DNA of 64,000 nt from an uncultured Treponema sp. (GTDB taxonomy: Bacteria > Spirochaetota > Spirochaetia > Treponematales > Treponemataceae), in NCBI RefSeq assembly GCF_934725225.1, contig NZ_CAKVAM010000001.1, forward strand, positions 186,001-250,000, written 5' to 3'. Position numbers and translations under genes: made by a program. Below are positions 46,882-55,282 of the stretch, one piece after another (within the stretch, counting starts at the first letter, position 1; every line of letters begins with the position of its first letter). A model generated the notes under the pieces. It was not told the origin of the DNA. It saw only the letters and a list, made by a program, of their open reading frames with translations, and did not search any database.

Positions 46882-48337
46882 AAAAAAGATTTTTGTTTTT
46901 TCTGTTGCATTTTTTTTCTTGCTTTGGAAATTTTTTTCACTGGCGATAGATTCTCCTTTGGTTCTTCCCTCTCCTGAATCTGTCGCCGCGGATTTTTTTT
47001 CTCTTGCTGCGGAAAAAACTTTTCTTAAATCTTTGGCTTTTACTTTTTTTAGAGTTTTCTGCGCGTTTTTTATTTCGTCATTTTTGGGAATTTTATTTGG
47101 CTTTTTATGCACGAAATTTTCTGTCTTGAAAATTTTTTTTGAGCTTCCTCTTGCGTTCATTCGCTCGGTTCCGCTGGTTTCTGTAATTTTGATTGTTCTT
47201 TTTTGGCTTGGCTCTGATTCTGTGCCGGTTTTTGCGGCGGTGCTTTTGTCTTTTCCAGTTGTGTTTACGTCGGCTTTTTCTGGATTTTCATTTGAAGATA
47301 GAAAAATGGAAAGCGTCTGCAAAATTTTTAAAATCACAGAAATGCAGAAATTTTTATTTTTGAAAATTCCTTACGCTAAAGAATTTTTAAAGGACGCAAT
47401 GAAAAATTCCTGCGGAATGATTTGGAAAGCTGTTGCCGCCGCGGAAGTTCTTTCTGTTCCAAAATTTGCGCTTGGAAGCCAGCTTCAGAATTTTCAAGTT
47501 GTTCTTGAAATTTCAAAACTTTTCGCTGTTACAATTTTTATTGTTTTGCTCGGATTTTTAAGTGAAAAAATTCTTTTGATTTTCTTTTTTGCTTTAAAAA
47601 AATTTTACAAGAATTTTATAAACTTTTATTTTCAGTCTGATTTTTTTAAACTTCCGCATTATTCTTTAGAAAAAAAATTTTCCGTGGAGTTAAAAAATTT
47701 TTGCGTTGAGCATGACGGAAAATTTATTTTTGAAAATTACTCAGAAAATTTTGACCAGAAAAAAATAACTTCGATTGTCGCGCCAAGCGGAAGCGGAAAA
47801 ACAACATTGCTGAATTTTGTTGCTGAAAATTTTTCTTCTGTTTCGTATTCAATGCAAACTCCGAATTTGTTTTTGAGCCTTAGCGTTTTTCAAAATGTGC
47901 AGCTTCCGCTTTTAAATATTTTTGGAAGAAAAAAATCATCAGAAATTACGCAGAATATTTTAAATAGCTTTGGTTTAAATGAAAAAGAAAAATCTTCCGT
48001 GGAAAAAATTTCAGGCGGAGAAAGGCAGCGTGTTTCTCTTGCTCGCGCAGTTGCTTTTCCAAGCGGAATTCTTTTGCTTGATGAATCGTTTCAGTTTTTG
48101 GATTTTTCAGTAAAAAAGAAATGCATTGAATTTATTTTGGAGCGACAAAAGGAAAATCCGCGGACTGTAATTTTTGCTGCAAACGAAATAAAAGAAGCAG
48201 TTTTGTTTTCAGATAAAATAATTTTTTATTCTTCATGTCCAATGCTTCCTTTAAAAACTTTTTTAGTTTCCGCGGAAGACAAAAAAAATCCGGCTGCGCT
48301 TGAAAAAGAAATTCTTGCGTTGCTTTTTAGTTTGTAA
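46874..48337 (+). CDS. Fused ABC importer: permease + ATP-binding protein (NitT/TauT type)
   Basis: 487 residues from a TTG start that overlaps the previous stop; GGCGGA lies 7 bases before it. The open frame extends back to 46760, but that would overlap the previous gene heavily. Residues ~1-240 are a SsuC-like permease with about six helices (VLPSPESVAADFF; EAA-like loop near CKIFKITEMQKFLFLKIPYA). Residues ~275-487 are an ABC ATPase: Walker A PSGSGKTT (~303), Q-loop MQTPNLF, signature SGGERQRV (~380), Walker B ILLLDES. The H-loop histidine is replaced (AANEIKEA, normally THD/EEA). Permease and ATPase are usually separate proteins. Confidence 0.87.
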   Translation: MNKKKIFVFSVAFFFLLWKFFSLAIDSPLVLPSPESVAADFFSLAAEKTFLKSLAFTFFRVFCAFFISSFLGILFGFLCTKFSVLKIFFELPLAFIRSVPLVSVILIVLFWLGSDSVPVFAAVLLSFPVVFTSAFSGFSFEDRKMESVCKIFKITEMQKFLFLKIPYAKEFLKDAMKNSCGMIWKAVAAAEVLSVPKFALGSQLQNFQVVLEISKLFAVTIFIVLLGFLSEKILLIFFFALKKFYKNFINFYFQSDFFKLPHYSLEKKFSVELKNFCVEHDGKFIFENYSENFDQKKITSIVAPSGSGKTTLLNFVAENFSSVSYSMQTPNLFLSLSVFQNVQLPLLNIFGRKKSSEITQNILNSFGLNEKEKSSVEKISGGERQRVSLARAVAFPSGILLLDESFQFLDFSVKKKCIEFILERQKENPRTVIFAANEIKEAVLFSDKIIFYSSCPMLPLKTFLVSAEDKKNPAALEKEILALLFSL

Positions 48338-48342
48338 AAATA

Positions 48343-48371
48343 TTTCTTTTATTTTTTTTGAATGATATAAT
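48343..48371 (+). promoter_or_regulatory. nnr promoter, very short leader
   Basis: Weak TTTCTT at 48343-48348 and consensus TATAAT at 48366-48371, six bases before the ATG at 48378. No ribosome site. Confidence 0.45.
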
Positions 48372-48377
48372 TTTGAT

Positions 48378-49850
48378 ATGCAGAATATTTTTTTTGACAC
48401 TAGAATTCTTGATAAAAAATCACGCGAAAAATTTTCTTTGACTGAAGAGCTTATGATGGAAAATGCGGTGCAGGGACTTGAAGCTTGCGTTATGCCCCAT
48501 GTTTTCCATGAAAGTGAACGTTACATAAACCGGCCTTGTGTTTTGATTCTTGCAGGACGCGGAAACAACGGAGCCGACGGTTATGCTCTTGCACGCAGAC
48601 TTTCTTGCCATGATTTTTGTGTGGCGGTTTGCTGCATTGGCGAGCCTTCTTCGGAAATTGCTAAAGTTCAAAAAAAACGCGCGGAGCTTCTTGGCGTTTC
48701 TTTTATTTCGCCTTATGATTTGGATTCTTTTGTGGAAGAAAAAAGCTTTGATATTAGCGTTGTTGTTGACTGCATTTATGGAAGCGGATTTCATTTGCCT
48801 TTGGACGCGGAATCAGAAGCAGTTATTCAGAGCGCGAATAAAATAGAAGCCTTTAAAATTTCGTGCGATGTTCCAAGTGGACTTGATTCAGCCGGAAATG
48901 GAAAAACTGTTTTTCGTGCTGACGAAACTGCCACAATGGGAGCTTTAAAACTTAGCCTGTTCAGCGACAAGGCAAAAGATTTCTGCGGAAAAATAAAAGT
49001 CTGCAATCTTGGAATAAGCAGAAACAATTTTGAATTTCTGGAAGTTCCTGATGCTTTTCTGCTTGAAAAAGAAGAAATGAAACTTCCGTTTAGAAAAATT
49101 CAAAATGTCCACAAAGGAACTTTCGGGCACGTTGCTGTTGCTGCTGGCGAAAAAACTGGTGCTGCAAAAATTGCTGCGAATGCCGCTTTTGCTTTTGGAG
49201 CTGGCTTGGCCACTATTGTGGGGATTGAAGATTCAAGCTTTATGAACATTATGGCTTCTTTGGAACTTCCTGAAAATACAACGGCTCTTGCGCTTGGCTG
49301 CGGATTCGGAAGAAAAAATCCTGGCTTCCAAAAATATTTTGACTTTTTAAAAGAAAACAAAAATATTCCGTGCGTTCTTGACGCTGATATTTTTTACTAC
49401 AAGGAAATTTTAAGCCTTTTAACAGAGCGAGGAAATTTTGTTTTGACTCCGCATCCAAAAGAATTTTCTGTTCTGCTTGAAAACTGCGGTTTTGGAAAAT
49501 TTTCAGTTCAGGAAGTTGTTGAAAAAAGAATTGAGCTTGTAAAACTTTTCTGCGGAAAATTCAAAGATTCAGTTCTTGTTTTAAAAGGCGCGGTTGTTTT
49601 AATTGGAATGTGGTCAAAAAATGAAGGGAGAGTAAAAATTTATTTTAATCCTTATGGAAGAAATTCACTTGCAAAAGGCGGAAGTGGAGATGTTCTTGCA
49701 GGTCTTGTTGCTTCTCTTCTTGCGCAGGGATATGATTGTGCGAATGCGGCGGTAACAGCTTCTTTGGCGCACAGTTTTGCTTCAAAAAAAATAAAGAACA
49801 ACTTTGCTCTTACTCCGCAGATTTTAATTGAAAAAATTTCAGAACTTTAA
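48378..49850 (+). CDS. nnr: Bifunctional NAD(P)H-hydrate epimerase / ADP-dependent dehydratase
   Basis: 490 residues, the YjeF fusion. The N-terminal half (~1-215) is the epimerase domain: MENAVQGLEAC, ILAGRGNNGADGYALARRL, SGLDSAGNGK. The C-terminal half (~225-490) is the ribokinase-like dehydratase: VHKGTFGHVAVAAGEKTGAAKIAANAAFAFGAG, ALGCGFGR, VLDADIFYY, TPHPKEFSVL and GRNSLAKGGSGDVLAGLVASLLAQG. Together they repair damaged NAD(P)H hydrates. A consensus TATAAT lies six bases before the ATG with no ribosome site. Confidence 0.93.
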   Translation: MQNIFFDTRILDKKSREKFSLTEELMMENAVQGLEACVMPHVFHESERYINRPCVLILAGRGNNGADGYALARRLSCHDFCVAVCCIGEPSSEIAKVQKKRAELLGVSFISPYDLDSFVEEKSFDISVVVDCIYGSGFHLPLDAESEAVIQSANKIEAFKISCDVPSGLDSAGNGKTVFRADETATMGALKLSLFSDKAKDFCGKIKVCNLGISRNNFEFLEVPDAFLLEKEEMKLPFRKIQNVHKGTFGHVAVAAGEKTGAAKIAANAAFAFGAGLATIVGIEDSSFMNIMASLELPENTTALALGCGFGRKNPGFQKYFDFLKENKNIPCVLDADIFYYKEILSLLTERGNFVLTPHPKEFSVLLENCGFGKFSVQEVVEKRIELVKLFCGKFKDSVLVLKGAVVLIGMWSKNEGRVKIYFNPYGRNSLAKGGSGDVLAGLVASLLAQGYDCANAAVTASLAHSFASKKIKNNFALTPQILIEKISEL

Positions 49851-49882
49851 ATTTGCTTGAAATATTTATTATTGGAGGAAAA

Positions 49883-50251
49883 ATGAAATACGCGCTTCAG
49901 TTTGCACTTATAATTTCAATTTCTTTTATCGGAGAAATTCTTAACGCTCTCATTCCCCTTCCCGTTCCTGCCAGCATTTACGGACTTGTTATTTTGTTCT
50001 TGTGCCTGGAGCTAAAAATCATAAAGATTCATCAGGTAAAGGATGCCGCAAATTTTCTTCTTGTGATGATGCCCGTGATGTTCGTTCCGTCCAGCGTTGG
50101 ATTTATGACGGCGTTTCCGATTATGAAAAAATACGGAGTGTGCTTTGTGGTGATTGCCGTTGTTACAACTTTTTGCGTCATGGTTATCACAGGGCATGTT
50201 GTTCAGCTTATAATCCGCGCAAAAAATAAAAAGGCTTCCAAGGAAAACTAG
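49883..50251 (+). CDS. lrgA: LrgA/CidA-family holin-like protein
   Basis: 122 residues with about four membrane helices. The family motif IPLPVPASIYGLVILFLCL (N-terminal third) and PVMFVPSSVGFMT (centre) are clear. LrgA/CidA proteins act in murein hydrolase control and, in some bacteria, pyruvate transport. GGAGGAAAA before the ATG at 49883 fixes the start, although the frame is open upstream to 49853. The stop lies 2 bases before lrgB. Confidence 0.88.
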   Translation: MKYALQFALIISISFIGEILNALIPLPVPASIYGLVILFLCLELKIIKIHQVKDAANFLLVMMPVMFVPSSVGFMTAFPIMKKYGVCFVVIAVVTTFCVMVITGHVVQLIIRAKNKKASKEN

Positions 50252-50253
50252 CG

Positions 50254-50949
50254 ATGAAAGATTTTTTTATAAACTCAGTGTATTTCGGAATGTTTTTAAC
50301 TTTGATTTCCTACGCGCTTGGAATTGTAATCAGCAGGAAAACAAAATTCTTTTTGTTCAGTCCTTTGATTGTTTCGATTGTTTTGTGCATTGCCTTTCTT
50401 ATAATTGCAAAAATTCCTTATGAATCTTATGCTTGTGGCGCGGATTTTATTGCCTGCCTTCTTACTCCTGCGACAGTCTGCCTTGCGGTTCCTTTGTACG
50501 AGCAGATTGAAAAGCTCAAGGAAAACTGGCTTGCTGTTTTGTGCGGAATTTTCTGCGGCGTTGTGGTCAATCTGGTTCTGATTTTTCTTTTCTGCCTTTT
50601 GTTTAAAATGGAGCACACGGAATATGTTTCGCTTCTGGGCAAGTCGATTACAACTGCGATTGCGCTTGGAATAACAGAAGAGCTGAACGGAACAATTCCT
50701 GTAATTGTCGTGATGGTTGTTCTTACCGGAAACCTCGGAAACCTTTTTGCTGTTCAAGTCTGCAAGATTTTTAAGATAACGGAGCCTGTAGCCAAAGGAG
50801 TTGCAATAGGAACTGCTTCCCATGCGCTTGGAACTTCCAAGGCGATTGAAATTGGCGAAATTGAAGGAGCCATGAGCGGCCTTTCGATTGGAATCGCGGG
50901 AATCCTCACGGTAATTCTTGCCCCGGTCTTTGCCGGACTTATTCCCTGA
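50254..50949 (+). CDS. lrgB: LrgB-family protein
   Basis: 231 residues, about six membrane helices. The LrgB signature is intact: LLTPATVCLAVPLYEQIEKLKENW, LGKSITTAIALGITEELNG and ATGTASHALGTSKAIEIGE-like GIATASHALGTSKAIEIG with the conserved TASHALGT core. It pairs with LrgA, the usual two-gene unit, with AAGGAAAACT upstream. No LytSR-type regulator is present in the window. Confidence 0.9.
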   Translation: MKDFFINSVYFGMFLTLISYALGIVISRKTKFFLFSPLIVSIVLCIAFLIIAKIPYESYACGADFIACLLTPATVCLAVPLYEQIEKLKENWLAVLCGIFCGVVVNLVLIFLFCLLFKMEHTEYVSLLGKSITTAIALGITEELNGTIPVIVVMVVLTGNLGNLFAVQVCKIFKITEPVAKGVAIGTASHALGTSKAIEIGEIEGAMSGLSIGIAGILTVILAPVFAGLIP

Positions 50950-50959
50950 AAATTTTTGC

Positions 50960-51170
50960 ATAAATATGCAGGAATAAATAATATTTTCCAAGAATATTGT
51001 ATATTCCTGAAGAATTTGTATAAATATTGAGGAATAGAAGATATTCCAGAGTTTTTATGCATATTCCTCAGGAAAATTCCATATTCTTGAGTTTTTTGAC
51101 GAATTCCAAGTGGAAAATACAATATTCCTGAAGTTTTTAAAGGATTCCAGATAAAAATAAAATTTTCCTT
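50960..51170. repeat. Degenerate ATATTCC repeat array
   Basis: Variants of ATATTCCTGAAGTTTTT recur about every 20-40 bases: near 50997 (TATATTCCTGAAG), 51041 (ATATTCCAGAGTTTTT), 51061 (ATATTCCTCAGG), 51082 (ATATTCTTGAGTTTTTT) and 51122 (ATATTCCTGAAGTTTTT). Inverted versions such as TGAGGAATA occur between them. Confidence 0.5.
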
Positions 51171-51244
51171 AAAGAATTTTTCCCTTCTTTTATAAAATTC
51201 TCCGATGTGATATAAATTCTGTAAGATTGAATATTGAATTTTAA

Positions 51245-51372
51245 TGTCATTATCGTGCTTGACCCTGCGACGTTTCTGAAAGAAACTCGGTTGATAATCT
51301 GTTGAAAAATTACAGTAGATTGCTAACCGAGTTTGCTATGCAAACATCGCGGTGTCAAGCACGGCAATGACA
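51245..51372. mobile_element. MITE-like palindromic element, 128 bp, no coding capacity
   Basis: Left end TGTCATTATCGTGCTTGACC and right end (read inverted) TGTCATTGCCGTGCTTGACA match over about 31 bases with few differences. Symmetry continues inward: AACTCGGTTGATAATCTGT against its inverted mate ACAGTAGATTGCTAACCGAGTT. The whole element would fold as one long hairpin with a short AT loop. No transposase frame is present. A convincing target duplication is not visible. Confidence 0.65.
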
Positions 51373-51408
51373 ATTAAATGGCTATTAATCAATTTTAAGG
51401 GAAATTTT

Positions 51409-52242
51409 ATGACACCGCAGGAAGTTATTGACAAAGCTAGAAAAATCGTAATAAAAATCGGAAGCAACACGCTTGCAAAGAACGACGGAACAATCAACGT
51501 GGACTTTATGGAAACTTTCGCGTCGGAATGCGCTGCTTTGATTTCAAAGGGCAAGCAGATTATTGTTGTTTCTTCAGGAGCGCAGGTTGCAGGACTTTCC
51601 ACGATAAGCGGCTGGGCGCATAAGGGAGATATTCACTACAGGCAGGCTTTGTGCGCAATCGGTCAGGTTGAGCTTATGGATAAGTGGCGCGAATCGTTCG
51701 GCAAGCAGAATCTTCATGCGGCTCAGCTTCTTCTTACAAAAGAGGACTTCATGGATTCCCACCGCACTTTGAATATAAGGAACACTTTGTTCACGCTTGT
51801 TGACGAGGGCGTTGTTCCTGTTATAAATGAAAATGACTCTGTTGCGACCGACGAGTTTTGCATTGGAGACAACGACAATCTTAGCGCGCTTACTGCTGTT
51901 CTTTGGAGCGCGGACTTGCTAATTCTTTTTAGCGACATCGACGGAATCTACACGGACAATCCTAAGACAAATGAAAACGCCGTTCTTGTTGAAACTGTTG
52001 AAAATATCAATGAGCTAAAAAATCAGATTACAATCAACGGAAAAAGCTCTTTTGGAACTGGCGGCATTTCTACAAAGATTGAGGCGGCAAAAAAGACAAC
52101 GGCTTCTGGAATTCCGCTCATACTTGCGAACGGAAAAAAAGAAAAGGCTTTGGAAAAACTTTGCAGCGGAGAATTGAAGGCAACTGTTTTTACAGCTGAC
52201 GAAAATGCTTTGTTCAATGCGATAATGGGAGGAAGCAAATGA
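51409..52242 (+). CDS. proB: Glutamate 5-kinase
   Basis: 277 residues, the short form without the C-terminal PUA domain. The amino-acid kinase core is typical: IVIKIGSNTLAKNDG, QIIVVSSGAQVAGLSTISGW, VPVINENDSVATDE, LLILFSDIDGIYTDNP and SSFGTGGISTKIEAAKKTTASGIPLILANG. It phosphorylates glutamate, the first step of proline synthesis. An upstream in-frame ATG at 51352 falls inside the MITE-like element and has no ribosome site. proC overlaps the stop (ATGA). No proA is seen in the window. Confidence 0.94.
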   Translation: MTPQEVIDKARKIVIKIGSNTLAKNDGTINVDFMETFASECAALISKGKQIIVVSSGAQVAGLSTISGWAHKGDIHYRQALCAIGQVELMDKWRESFGKQNLHAAQLLLTKEDFMDSHRTLNIRNTLFTLVDEGVVPVINENDSVATDEFCIGDNDNLSALTAVLWSADLLILFSDIDGIYTDNPKTNENAVLVETVENINELKNQITINGKSSFGTGGISTKIEAAKKTTASGIPLILANGKKEKALEKLCSGELKATVFTADENALFNAIMGGSK

Positions 52243-53018
52243 AAATCGGATTCATTGGAATGGGAAACATGGCGAAGGCGATTGCGTCCGGCTTTATAGC
52301 TTCAAAAAAAATCCAGAAAGAAAATATTTTTGCCTTTGCTCCGAATCAGGAAAAACTTAAAAAAAATGCCAGTGAGCTTGGCTTTGTTCCGTGCGAAAGC
52401 ATTTTGTCTTTGGCGGATTTATGCGATGTTTTTATAATGGCGTGCAAGCCTTACCAGATAGAAGGTGTTCTTGATGGAATAAAGGAAAGGCTTTTTGGAA
52501 AAGTTTTGGTTTCTGTTGCGGCGGGCTGGAGCTACGAAAAGTTCCATGAGATTCTTGGAAATGATGTGCGCATTCAGTGCATAATGCCGAATACTCCTGC
52601 GATGGTTGGAGAAGGCGTGATGCTTTTTGAAAAGGAAAATTCTTTAAATGCAGGCGAGCTTGAAAAAATAAAAGATTTGTTTTCTTCGCTTGGAATTATA
52701 GAAGAACTCCCTTCAAATCTTATGGGAATTGGCGGCGCAATAAGCGGCTGCGGTCCTGCATTTATGGATTTGATAATTGAGGCCTATGCGGATGCCGCTG
52801 TTAAATATGGAATTTCAAGGCAGACGGCTTATAAAATTGTTTCACAGACAATGCTTGGCAGCGCAAAGCTTCAGCTTGAAACAGGAACTCATCCGGGAGC
52901 TTTAAAAGATGCGGTTTGTTCTCCGGGCGGAACTACAATCCGCGGCGTTGATTCCCTTGAAAAAAATGGTCTGCGCGGAATTTGCATTTCGAGCATTGAC
53001 GCTATAATGAAAAAATAA
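52239..53018 (+). CDS. proC: Pyrroline-5-carboxylate reductase
   Basis: 259 residues. N-terminal NAD(P)-binding Rossmann motif GFIGMGNMAKAIASGFI; C-terminal substrate domain with GGAISGCGPAFMDLIIEA and HPGALKDAVCSPGGTTIRGVDSLEKNGLRG, the family signature. It catalyses the last step of proline synthesis. It is translationally coupled to proB by an ATGA overlap. Confidence 0.95.
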   Translation: MKIGFIGMGNMAKAIASGFIASKKIQKENIFAFAPNQEKLKKNASELGFVPCESILSLADLCDVFIMACKPYQIEGVLDGIKERLFGKVLVSVAAGWSYEKFHEILGNDVRIQCIMPNTPAMVGEGVMLFEKENSLNAGELEKIKDLFSSLGIIEELPSNLMGIGGAISGCGPAFMDLIIEAYADAAVKYGISRQTAYKIVSQTMLGSAKLQLETGTHPGALKDAVCSPGGTTIRGVDSLEKNGLRGICISSIDAIMKK

Positions 53019-53020
53019 AT

Positions 53021-53869
53021 TTATTTGTAGTAAAGCATTTCGTATTTTGCGAATGCTGAAAAGCCGGCTTTCTTGTATGCGCAGATTGCCGATTTATTTT
53101 TTTTGTTTACAAACAAGACTGATTTTTTATTTTCCTTTTGAAATTCTTCAGCAAGTTTTTTTACAAGAGTTGAAGCAAAGCCCTTTGAGCGGAATTCTTT
53201 TTGTGTGAAAACTCCGCCAATCTGAATAAAATTTTTTGAAATTGCGTTTGTCTGGGCTTTTGCGCAAAATGAATTTTCTTTTTTGACTGCAAGAACTTTT
53301 TGTGTGCGAAGAATTTTTTCAAGTTTAAGTCTTTCAAGCGCAAGATTTATTTTTTTCCATTCAGGCAGAACTTCTTCTTGAGTATATGAAATGTGCAGCG
53401 GAAAAAGTTTGTCAGCGTCTTGCAAGGAACATTCTGCAATTTCCAAATTTTGCGCAGAAATATTTTTGCTTTGCGTGTATTCCATAAAAAGCATTTCTCT
53501 TATGTCGTCCGGTTGAATTTTTTTCAGTTTGAAAATTAGCTTTCTGATTTTTTCCGCTTCTTTTTTTTCTCCCATTATGCAGGAAATTTCCTTTTCACAA
53601 AAAAAATTGCAAAGTTCTTTTTCGGTTTCTTTTGTGAGCCTTGGAATAAAGCTTGTAAGAATTCCGCCTTCTGAAAAATAAAAAACGCCTAAGATTTCAG
53701 TTTCAAAAATTATATAAAGCTCTTTGCTTTTTTGCATTGCCATTTGCATAAGCTGGCTGCAAATCTTTTCATGCGGCAAAAGAAAGTTTTCTGCTTTGAG
53801 AAAAAATTCTTCGTTTTCTGCGGCTTGGATAATTTTTGGCATTTTTAGTTTGTAATGTCTCTGAGCCAT
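53021..53869 (-). CDS. GNAT-family acetyltransferase with an N-terminal extension
   Basis: 282 residues. The last ~130 residues are a GNAT domain: KNFIQIGGVFTQKEFRSKGFASTLVKKLAEEFQKENKKSVLFVN is motif A (R-S-K-G-F-A). It is followed by NKSAICAYKKAGFSAFAKYEMLYYK (motif B), typical of bacterial FR47-like enzymes. The N-terminal ~150 residues are not assignable. The start at 53869 overlaps the upstream MATE gene by 25 bases; the next in-frame ATG (53842) would give a 9-residue shorter protein. Coupled translation with the exporter is likely. Substrate unknown. Confidence 0.75.
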   Translation of the reverse strand: MAQRHYKLKMPKIIQAAENEEFFLKAENFLLPHEKICSQLMQMAMQKSKELYIIFETEILGVFYFSEGGILTSFIPRLTKETEKELCNFFCEKEISCIMGEKKEAEKIRKLIFKLKKIQPDDIREMLFMEYTQSKNISAQNLEIAECSLQDADKLFPLHISYTQEEVLPEWKKINLALERLKLEKILRTQKVLAVKKENSFCAKAQTNAISKNFIQIGGVFTQKEFRSKGFASTLVKKLAEEFQKENKKSVLFVNKKNKSAICAYKKAGFSAFAKYEMLYYK

Positions 53870-55227
53870 TTTCCAGATTTAAGACGCAAAAGTCCCGCAA
53901 ACGTTTTGAGAAATCCTTCTGAAAGCAAGCACAAGTAAATAAAGTTTGGCGGCAGATTAAAAACAAAAGCTGCTATGTATCCTGCAGGAATTGCAACGCA
54001 CCACATCCAGAAAATGTCATGGAACGCGGCATATTTTGTGTCTCCTCCGGCGCGGCAAAATCCTACAATAAAGAACATACAGAATGCGTTGAACGGATAA
54101 AAACAAATCAGTTCTATAAGCATTTTTTTTGCTTGCAAGAGAATTGAAGAATCCACATTAAAAATATACGGAAGCATTGATGAAAGCGGATAAAGGAAAA
54201 GTCCGATTAAAGCTGCGCAAGATGGAAGAAACCAGGCGAATCTGTAAGTGTAAAGTTTAGCTTCTTCAAAATTTCCGGCTCCGATTTTTTTGCCAAGGAT
54301 TATTCCGGCTGCGTTTCCTGTTCCTATAAAGAAAACCCAAGTAAGCTGAGAAATTGTTCCTGTTATATTGAATGCTGCAATTGCGTCTGTTCCTGTATGC
54401 GCGAAAATGGAGTTCTGAAATGTTATTCCCATCCCCCAAGCGGTTTCGTTTAGCAGTACTGGCAATGCGACTGAAATATATTTTAAAACGAATTTCTTAC
54501 TGAAAGAAAAATAGTTTTTTAAAGATCCTAGGATTTCAAATTTTTTCACAGATGAATATATCAAAAGAACAGAAGTTCCAGCTGCTCTTGAAATTACAGT
54601 TCCGATTGCGGCTCCGGCAACTCCCATTGGCGCAATTATAAAAAATTCAGTTTTTAGTCCGAATATAAAAATATAGTTGAAAACCGCGTTCAAGATAATT
54701 GAAATTGTTGTGCATATCATCGGAAGGTATGCATGGTTTGTGCTTTTGAATGCGAATTCAAATGGAAAAGTTATTGCAAGAAAAATATAGCTTATTGCAA
54801 CATATTTTAAATATTTTGCGCCATACTGAATTACAACTGGATCTTTTGAATAAAGGCTGATTAAAAATTCTGGGATGAACAAAGCCGCTATTGTAAAAGC
54901 AATGGAAACAAAAATTGAAAATCCGAGCATTATTCCTAGCGTTTTTTGAATTCCCTTTATATCATTTTTTCCCCAGAATTGAGAAATAAAAATCGCGCCG
55001 CCAGAAGATGTTCCAAAAAGAATCATGTTCAGTATAAAATAAATTTGATTTCCAAGTCCTACTGATGCGATTTCCGCGGCTCCAAGCTGGCCCACCATGA
55101 TTGTGTCTAGCATGTTTACAAAAACTTGCATTAAGTTTTGAAGAGTAATTGGAAGTGCAAGTGAAAAAAGTGTTTTGTAAAATCCAGGAAGATGTGTTCT
55201 TATTAAAGCTGCATTTTTTTCTGACAT
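53845..55227 (-). CDS. MATE-family efflux transporter
   Basis: 460 residues with 12 predicted helices. The opening FYKTLFSLALPITLQNLMQVFVNMLDTIMVGQLGAAEIASVGLGNQI is a classic MATE start, and the second half repeats ISVALPVLLNETAWGMGITFQNSIFAHTG. It differs clearly from the exporter at 5.8-7.1 kb and lies in the more typical NorM-like branch. The frame is open to 55263. I prefer the ATG at 55227 (MSEKNAAL) because the extra twelve residues are not family-like. It overlaps the following GNAT gene. Confidence 0.88.
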   Translation of the reverse strand: MSEKNAALIRTHLPGFYKTLFSLALPITLQNLMQVFVNMLDTIMVGQLGAAEIASVGLGNQIYFILNMILFGTSSGGAIFISQFWGKNDIKGIQKTLGIMLGFSIFVSIAFTIAALFIPEFLISLYSKDPVVIQYGAKYLKYVAISYIFLAITFPFEFAFKSTNHAYLPMICTTISIILNAVFNYIFIFGLKTEFFIIAPMGVAGAAIGTVISRAAGTSVLLIYSSVKKFEILGSLKNYFSFSKKFVLKYISVALPVLLNETAWGMGITFQNSIFAHTGTDAIAAFNITGTISQLTWVFFIGTGNAAGIILGKKIGAGNFEEAKLYTYRFAWFLPSCAALIGLFLYPLSSMLPYIFNVDSSILLQAKKMLIELICFYPFNAFCMFFIVGFCRAGGDTKYAAFHDIFWMWCVAIPAGYIAAFVFNLPPNFIYLCLLSEGFLKTFAGLLRLKSGKWLRDITN

Positions 55228-55282
55228 AAATTCTATTCTATAAAAAATGAAAGATTGTGTCATTACTGCCGATAATTTAAAT

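Larger units (their letters stand above)
50950..51408. other. Non-coding region with degenerate tandem motifs and a MITE-like element
   Basis: 459 bases without a gene. The first ~220 bases carry the degenerate repeat. The palindromic element occupies 51245-51372. proB starts at 51409, with AAGGG before its ATG. Confidence 0.65.

Noticed and set aside
50960..51170. Possible CRISPR array
   Set aside because: Repeats are degenerate, unequally spaced and without unique spacers; no cas genes are present.
51352..51408. Upstream start for proB
   Set aside because: It starts within the palindromic element, lacks a ribosome site, and adds residues not found in the family.
55227..55263. Earlier start for the second MATE gene
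   Set aside because: The extra twelve residues are not family-like, and the DNA overlaps the divergent OmpA-family gene's leader.
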